Assembly: GCA_045592225.1 (NCBI GenBank)
Contig: JAZNUH010000017.1
Coordinates: 1 to 10,040, forward strand
DNA length: 10,040 nt
Direction of reading: 5' to 3'
Source: JAZNUH01 sp045592225
GTDB taxonomy: Bacteria; Bacillota; Clostridia; UMGS1883; UMGS1540
Below are positions 6,455 through 10,040 of this stretch, piece by piece. The number at the start of each line of letters is the position of its first letter. Position 1 is the first letter of the stretch. Below the pieces are notes generated by a model. The model was not told the origin of the DNA. It ran no database searches and worked only from the letters and a program-made list of their open reading frames with translations. The translations under genes and the position numbers were made by a program.

Positions 6455-8113
6455 TTATTCTTTTTCGAGAGCAAGTGTTACTGTTGTAATATCACAAACT
6501 TCTGCAGGTCCGTAGTACTGAATAGCACCGGGGAAGATATAGGATGTTTCAACAGCCCATGCATCTCTGCGTGCTTCAAAGTACTTAAAGGGCTTACCGT
6601 CAAGCTCTACAAGAGCTTTTTTGATAACCGGTTTATCCTGACCGTGTCTTCTTTCGATGTTCATCATCTTTGTGATAGGCATACCGCCTGCAACCCATTC
6701 TGTAGCGGGCTTGGAAAGATTTGAAATCTTGGAAAGGTAGCCGTTGTAGCCATACTGGATAAGCATAAATGCGTTATAACCAAGTGAATAGCAGTAGTCA
6801 GCATCAAAGTTAGAGGGGAATGCACATCTTCCTTCGTAGCCGAGGAAGTGGTGAATGGGGGAGAACTTACCCTTGTATGTGCCCTCTTTAGCTTTTGCGG
6901 CAAGCTTGTCTGCAACGATAGCAGAGAAAAGCTTTTCGGATTCGATGAGAGAAACCTGAACATTACCGTGGGGGTCACGTTCTAAGAAGAGCTGCTGCTG
7001 AATACCCTGGGGAAGAATAGCAAATACTGCCATTGAAGCGGGTGTTAAACCTTTTTCAATGAAAGCATATTTTTCTGCCCATGTGGGAAGGGCATTGAAG
7101 GCATCTGCCTTACTGCCGGCTAAAAGCTCGTTGATTTCGGAAATGAGTACTGCAAATTCAGGAACGAACTCTACAACACCTTCAGGAATAACTGCAACAC
7201 CAAAGTTCATACCGTTTGCAGAACGTGTAGCAACAGAGTCAGCAATATAGTCTGCGATTTCGGAAAGAGACATTTTCTTTTCTGCAACTTCTTCGGAAAT
7301 AAGGCAAATGTTAGGCTGTGTCTTGAGAGCACATTCCAGAGCAACGTGAGAAGCGGAACGACCCATAACCTTTACAAAATGCCAGTATTTTTTAGCGGAG
7401 TTAGCATCACGGCAGATGTTACCGATGATCTCGCTGTATGTTTTTGTAGCTGTATCAAAACCAAAAGAACAATCAATGTCTTCGTTTTTAAGGTCACCGT
7501 CAATGGTCTTGGGGCAACCGATTACCTGCACGCCTGTGTTATGAGCGGCAAAGTATTCTGCAAGTACAGCTGCATTTGTGTTGGAATCGTCACCACCAAT
7601 GATAACGATGGCTGTAATACCGTGCTTTTTGCAAACATCAGCAACGATTGCAAACTGTTCTTCTGTTTCAAGCTTTGTTCTGCCTGAGCCAATAATATCA
7701 AAACCGCCTGTGTTTCTGTAAGCGTTAATATACTCGTCGTCAAAAATTACATAGTTATCTTCAATAAGACCGATGGGGCCGTTTTTGAAGCCGTAAAGCA
7801 CGTTTTCGGGGTTTGTGGATTTGAGTGCATCATATAATCCGCAAATTACGTTGTGTCCGCCGGCAGCCTGTCCGCCCGAAAGGATAACACCAACAACCTG
7901 CTTTTTAGCTTCGGATGTGTTCTGACCTTTTTTGAAAACAACTTCCTTTTTGCCGTATGTGTTGGGGAAGAGTGCCTGAATTTTTTCGCAGTCTGCTACG
8001 CTTTTTGTTTCGGCGCCTTCGGATACGCTGATTTCAGCAATACCGCCACGCAGCATCTGGGGAAGCTTGGGGGTGTATTCATATCTTGCTTTTTGTAATG
8101 ATGAAATTTCCAT
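6455..8113 (-). CDS. pfp: Pyrophosphate--fructose 6-phosphate 1-phosphotransferase (long form)
   Basis: This 552-residue cytoplasmic enzyme interconverts fructose 6-phosphate and fructose 1,6-bisphosphate with pyrophosphate as phosphoryl donor, so it can serve glycolysis and gluconeogenesis. The length and the N-terminal block (SSLQKARYEYTPKLP) match the long, plant-beta-like group and not the 320-residue ATP enzymes. Motifs: LSGGQAAGGHN (79-88), GGDDSN (173-178), PKTIDGDL (201-208) with the catalytic Asp, and MGRS (250-253). The second Asp of GGDD, where ATP enzymes have Gly, and the Lys of PKT are the known marks of pyrophosphate use. The ATG at 8113 is preferred over an upstream in-frame TTG at 8146 because AAGGAG sits seven bases upstream and the predicted transcript begins after the TTG. 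The gene appears monocistronic, with its own promoter. Confidence 0.95.
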   Translation of the reverse strand: MEISSLQKARYEYTPKLPQMLRGGIAEISVSEGAETKSVADCEKIQALFPNTYGKKEVVFKKGQNTSEAKKQVVGVILSGGQAAGGHNVICGLYDALKSTNPENVLYGFKNGPIGLIEDNYVIFDDEYINAYRNTGGFDIIGSGRTKLETEEQFAIVADVCKKHGITAIVIIGGDDSNTNAAVLAEYFAAHNTGVQVIGCPKTIDGDLKNEDIDCSFGFDTATKTYSEIIGNICRDANSAKKYWHFVKVMGRSASHVALECALKTQPNICLISEEVAEKKMSLSEIADYIADSVATRSANGMNFGVAVIPEGVVEFVPEFAVLISEINELLAGSKADAFNALPTWAEKYAFIEKGLTPASMAVFAILPQGIQQQLFLERDPHGNVQVSLIESEKLFSAIVADKLAAKAKEGTYKGKFSPIHHFLGYEGRCAFPSNFDADYCYSLGYNAFMLIQYGYNGYLSKISNLSKPATEWVAGGMPITKMMNIERRHGQDKPVIKKALVELDGKPFKYFEARRDAWAVETSYIFPGAIQYYGPAEVCDITTVTLALEKE

Positions 8114-8120
8114 AGTTTTT

Positions 8121-8126
8121 CTCCTT
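8121..8126 (-). promoter_or_regulatory. pfp: Ribosome binding site that fixes the pfp start
   Basis: AAGGAG on the minus strand lies seven bases before the ATG at 8113. It selects this start over the in-frame TTG at 8146, which has no such site and falls within the predicted -10 region. Confidence 0.85.
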
Positions 8127-8148
8127 GTAATGTTTATAGATACCAAAT

Positions 8149-8177
8149 ATTATAATACATTTTGTCGAAAAGGTAAA
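8149..8177 (-). promoter_or_regulatory. Sigma-A type promoter for pfp
   Basis: On the minus strand the -10 is a perfect TATAAT (8149-8154), and the -35 is TTTACC (8172-8177, four of six matches to TTGACA) with an ideal 17-base spacer. Transcription is predicted to start near 8142, giving a leader of about 29 bases that contains the ribosome binding site. It lies just downstream of the terminator of the dehydrogenase gene, which supports pfp being a separate unit. Confidence 0.65.
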
Positions 8178-8189
8178 GAGATATTTTTT

Positions 8190-8229
8190 AAAGGCGGATA
8201 ATTTTTTTGCAAAAAAATTATCCGCTTTT
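8190..8229 (-). terminator. Hairpin terminator after the zinc dehydrogenase gene
   Basis: The stem is long: 15 perfect pairs (8194-8208 with 8211-8225), extended by a G-T pair and three A-T pairs, around a two-base GC centre. The inner half is pure A/T (T7 against A7). On the minus strand the stem ends in CCGCCTTTT, a modest U tract. On the plus strand it is followed by T6. It lies 40 bases beyond the dehydrogenase stop and immediately before the pfp promoter. Besides these control elements and the pfp leader, the 8114-8269 gap holds no gene I can support. Confidence 0.65.
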
Positions 8230-8269
8230 TTAGTTTTACCTCTTATTATGTAAAATTTCTAAGCATAGA

Positions 8270-9307
8270 CTATTTATCCAGTTCGGGACAAAATACAACC
8301 TTATATGCCTCCTTGTTTACCACTGCATCAAAACCGCGTTTCCATTCGGAGAGAGGTAGCTTGAGGCTTACCAGGGGAGAAAGGTTAACCTTTTGCTCTG
8401 CCATAAGCTTGAGTGCAATATCCCAGGATGACATTGCAGTGGAGTTTGAAGCATATACTGTCAGTTCCTTTTCGTGAGTTGTGTCAAAGCGGAGAGTTAT
8501 ATCGTGCCCGCCGTAAGCACCTAAAACAAGCAATGTTGCCTTTGTTCTTGCAAAGGTAAGGCAGTTTCGAAGTGATGCGGGATGTCCAGCCGCTTCAACT
8601 ACTATATCAGCACCAAAGGGGTTTTTGCTTCTTACGTGTGCCATCATTTCATCAACATTGTCGAAAGCGGCATCGGCACCAAGCTCTACTGCCATTTTTA
8701 GCCTGTGTGCATCGTCAGGCAGACCGTAGGCGATAACATATGCGCCACGGCTTTTGAGAGCCTGCATAGCCATTTGACCTATGGTGCCGGGACCGCTTAC
8801 AACGGCAATATCACCGGGGTTTACGTTTATGCGCTCATAAACACCGCGTACTGCACAGCCAAAAGGCTCTGCAAGGGCATATGCATATACATCGGGAGTA
8901 TTCTCGGGCACCTTGAAGCTGTATTTGGCAGGAACAACAACATATTCCGCCATTGCACCGTTTCTGTGAGTGCCTATTGATGCACGCTCAGGGCAGAGAG
9001 TAACCATACCCTCTTTGCAGAAACGGCATTCGCCACAGCTGTAGCAGGCGGGGAGAGTAACAATTTTGTCACCTACCTTGAAATCACCTACATCGCCGCA
9101 GGTTTCTGCAACTTCGCCAACATATTCGTGCCCTAATGTAACAGGCATTATTGTATCACGTTCGTCAAGCATGGAGTGAATATCACCGCCGCATATACCT
9201 GCGGCAATAACCTTAACCAGAAGCTCGCCTTCCTTGGGGACCGGCTTTTCGACTTCGCGGAGACCCATACCGTCAATACCGTATTCAAATTTAACAATCG
9301 CTTTCAT
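8270..9307 (-). CDS. Zinc-dependent medium-chain alcohol/polyol dehydrogenase
   Basis: This 345-residue NAD(P)-dependent dehydrogenase belongs to the zinc medium-chain superfamily, in the sorbitol/threonine/butanediol dehydrogenase group. It probably oxidises a secondary alcohol of a polyol or sugar derivative. Catalytic zinc ligands are C39 (GICGGD), H60-E61 (GHE) and E147 (LAEPFGC). The structural zinc site is complete with C91, C94, C97 and C105. The Rossmann fold has SGPGTIG (171-177). After strand 2 the usual acidic residue that holds the adenine ribose is not obvious (YGLPDDAHRL), so NAD versus NADP preference is open. I chose the ATG at 9307 because the family N-terminus MKAIVKF starts there and a purine-rich AAAGAG lies five bases upstream. 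An in-frame ATG at 9349 falls inside a hairpin loop region. The gene follows a DeoC-like aldolase gene by 60 bases on the same strand, so a shared catabolic operon is likely. The substrate cannot be read from the sequence. Confidence 0.88.
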   Translation of the reverse strand: MKAIVKFEYGIDGMGLREVEKPVPKEGELLVKVIAAGICGGDIHSMLDERDTIMPVTLGHEYVGEVAETCGDVGDFKVGDKIVTLPACYSCGECRFCKEGMVTLCPERASIGTHRNGAMAEYVVVPAKYSFKVPENTPDVYAYALAEPFGCAVRGVYERINVNPGDIAVVSGPGTIGQMAMQALKSRGAYVIAYGLPDDAHRLKMAVELGADAAFDNVDEMMAHVRSKNPFGADIVVEAAGHPASLRNCLTFARTKATLLVLGAYGGHDITLRFDTTHEKELTVYASNSTAMSSWDIALKLMAEQKVNLSPLVSLKLPLSEWKRGFDAVVNKEAYKVVFCPELDK

Positions 9308-9323
9308 TATTTCTCTTTCTTTC

Positions 9324-9362
9324 TGCAAACCTGCCGATGGCAATGCCATCGCCAGGTTTGCA
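9324..9362 (-). other. GC-rich intergenic hairpin between aldolase and dehydrogenase genes
   Basis: A 10-base-pair outer stem (9324-9333 with 9353-9362) and a 7-base-pair inner stem (9335-9341 with 9345-9351) are separated by one C-C mismatch and closed by a three-base loop. On the minus strand it starts 5 bases after the aldolase stop and ends 16 bases before the dehydrogenase ATG. No U run follows; the next bases are a purine-rich ribosome binding region. It therefore does not look like an intrinsic terminator. It may stabilise the upstream message, tune expression between the two genes or be a short REP-like repeat. Confidence 0.6.
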
Positions 9363-9367
9363 TGTAT

Positions 9368-10040
9368 TTACTTACCTTCGCGTGATTCTATAATGTTGTA
9401 GAATTCCAAAAACTGCTCTGTTCCAATGCCGAAACGTGTAGCGCCCAGATCAACATATGTCTGAATTTCGTCAACGTTTCTGAATTCGCCTGTTGCTTTA
9501 ATGCATGCTTTGCCCTGAACAGCGTTCGCAATAACTTCAACAGCGTGGGGTGTTGTGTAACCAAACAAGCCGTTACCTGTTTTAACAAAGTCAACACCTG
9601 CGTCAACACACATCTGAGAAGCAATTCTCAGTTCTTCATCTGTGAGAACAGGGGTCTGGATGATACATTTCATAATCATACCCTCGGGTGTAGCTTTACG
9701 TACAGCCAGAATGTCCTGGAAGGTTTCGTCATACATTTTAGACTTGAAGAATGAAAGGTTCATAAATGTTTCAACTTCGGTAAGACCAAGTTCAACATAA
9801 CGTTTGGTGTTGAAAATTTTTGTTTCGATGTCGTCGTGACCTAAGGGAGAACATACAGAGAATTCAAGGTTAATGCCGGTGCCGCGCAGCTTTTCAGCTG
9901 CATATGCACAGTGACATTTTGTAGTAAAAATGGATTTTGTCTGATACTTAATAGCTGTTTCAATGGCAAAATCAATATCTGCCTGTGTGGTGGTTGCAAG
10001 CCAAGCACCTATATCACAATACTGTGCAAACTGTTTCGCA
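9368..10040 (-). CDS. DeoC-like class I aldolase, divergent; N-terminus outside window
   Basis: The frame is open from the stop at 9368 to the right edge, giving 223 visible residues. Aligned by eye with deoxyribose-phosphate aldolases (about 220-230 residues), only a few N-terminal residues seem to be missing. The internal ATG at 9763 is therefore not the start. The DeoC pattern is clear in the C-terminal half: ETFMN (from 9772), TDEELRIA, DFVKTGNG with the Schiff-base Lys (codon 9581-9583), CIKATGE with the second active-site Lys (codon 9497-9499), and GATRFGIGT. Several usual residues differ: the relay Asp of E-I/V-D aligns with Glu (9770-9772), the IDHTLL block reads CDIGAWL, and the CVNP-type block reads IFTTK. 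The enzyme probably makes or cleaves an aldol through a lysine Schiff base. Substrate identity with deoxyribose 5-phosphate is uncertain, so I give no symbol. It lies upstream of a zinc dehydrogenase in the same orientation. Confidence 0.8.
   Translation of the reverse strand, partial: AKQFAQYCDIGAWLATTTQADIDFAIETAIKYQTKSIFTTKCHCAYAAEKLRGTGINLEFSVCSPLGHDDIETKIFNTKRYVELGLTEVETFMNLSFFKSKMYDETFQDILAVRKATPEGMIMKCIIQTPVLTDEELRIASQMCVDAGVDFVKTGNGLFGYTTPHAVEVIANAVQGKACIKATGEFRNVDEIQTYVDLGATRFGIGTEQFLEFYNIIESREGK

Noticed and set aside
6404..6724. Plus-strand frame of about 106 codons running from the cotJC end into pfp
   Set aside because: It crosses a terminator hairpin and is antisense to the conserved pfp coding sequence. 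No family features are visible.
7346..7687. Plus-strand frame of about 113 codons within pfp
   Set aside because: It is antisense to the most conserved pfp motifs (GGDDSN, TIDGDL) and so is a shadow frame.
8113..8146. Longer pfp start at TTG 8146 (11 extra residues)
   Set aside because: It has no ribosome binding site and lies within or before the predicted transcription start. The ATG at 8113 has AAGGAG seven bases upstream and gives the expected family N-terminus.
9307..9349. Longer dehydrogenase start at ATG 9349 (14 extra residues)
   Set aside because: This ATG lies in the stem of the intergenic hairpin, and the extra residues do not resemble the family. MKAIVKF at 9307 matches the usual N-terminus.
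9368..9763. Aldolase starting at the ATG at 9763 as a short 131-residue protein
   Set aside because: The same frame stays open to the window edge and encodes the N-terminal half of the DeoC fold, so this Met is internal.

Overview
The window looks like chromosomal DNA from an anaerobic, spore-forming member of the Clostridia. The evidence is a complete cotJABC spore-coat operon, a pyrophosphate-dependent phosphofructokinase, a glutamate 5-kinase that stops right after its kinase domain, A/T-rich codon use, strong AAGGAG-type ribosome binding sites and compact intrinsic terminators. I see no mobile element, CRISPR array, tRNA or rRNA, and no gene-free stretch longer than about 160 bases.

Layout. 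Bases 1-1970 (+) hold the 3' end of a proline-biosynthesis kinase gene (proB). It overlaps by 4 bases a large polytopic membrane protein that resembles lipid-linked-sugar (GT-C type) glycosyltransferases. Bases 2002-5199 (-) hold a convergent gene for a 1065-residue secreted multidomain protein: signal peptide, carbohydrate-binding-like domains and a glycoside-hydrolase-like TIM barrel. The two convergent genes share one perfect inverted-repeat terminator that touches both stop codons. Bases 5200-5328 are a divergent control region, with a consensus vegetative promoter facing left and a candidate sporulation promoter facing right. Bases 5329-6417 (+) are cotJA-cotJB-cotJC, closed by a hairpin. 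Bases 6455-8113 (-) are the phosphofructokinase gene with its own promoter. Bases 8270-10040 (-) hold a DeoC-like aldolase followed by a zinc-dependent medium-chain dehydrogenase, separated by a GC-rich hairpin and ending at a long hairpin terminator.

How the genes may work together. The secreted hydrolase-like protein suggests growth on complex glycans. The aldolase/dehydrogenase pair looks like part of a sugar or polyol catabolic operon that continues beyond the right edge, and the PPi-linked phosphofructokinase is the central glycolytic step. cotJABC belongs to the sporulation programme. The window is mostly ordinary housekeeping and accessory sequence. The least familiar parts are the divergent DeoC-like aldolase (a Glu aligns with the usual catalytic-relay Asp, while both active-site lysines are kept) and the secreted TIM-barrel protein, whose family I cannot name.
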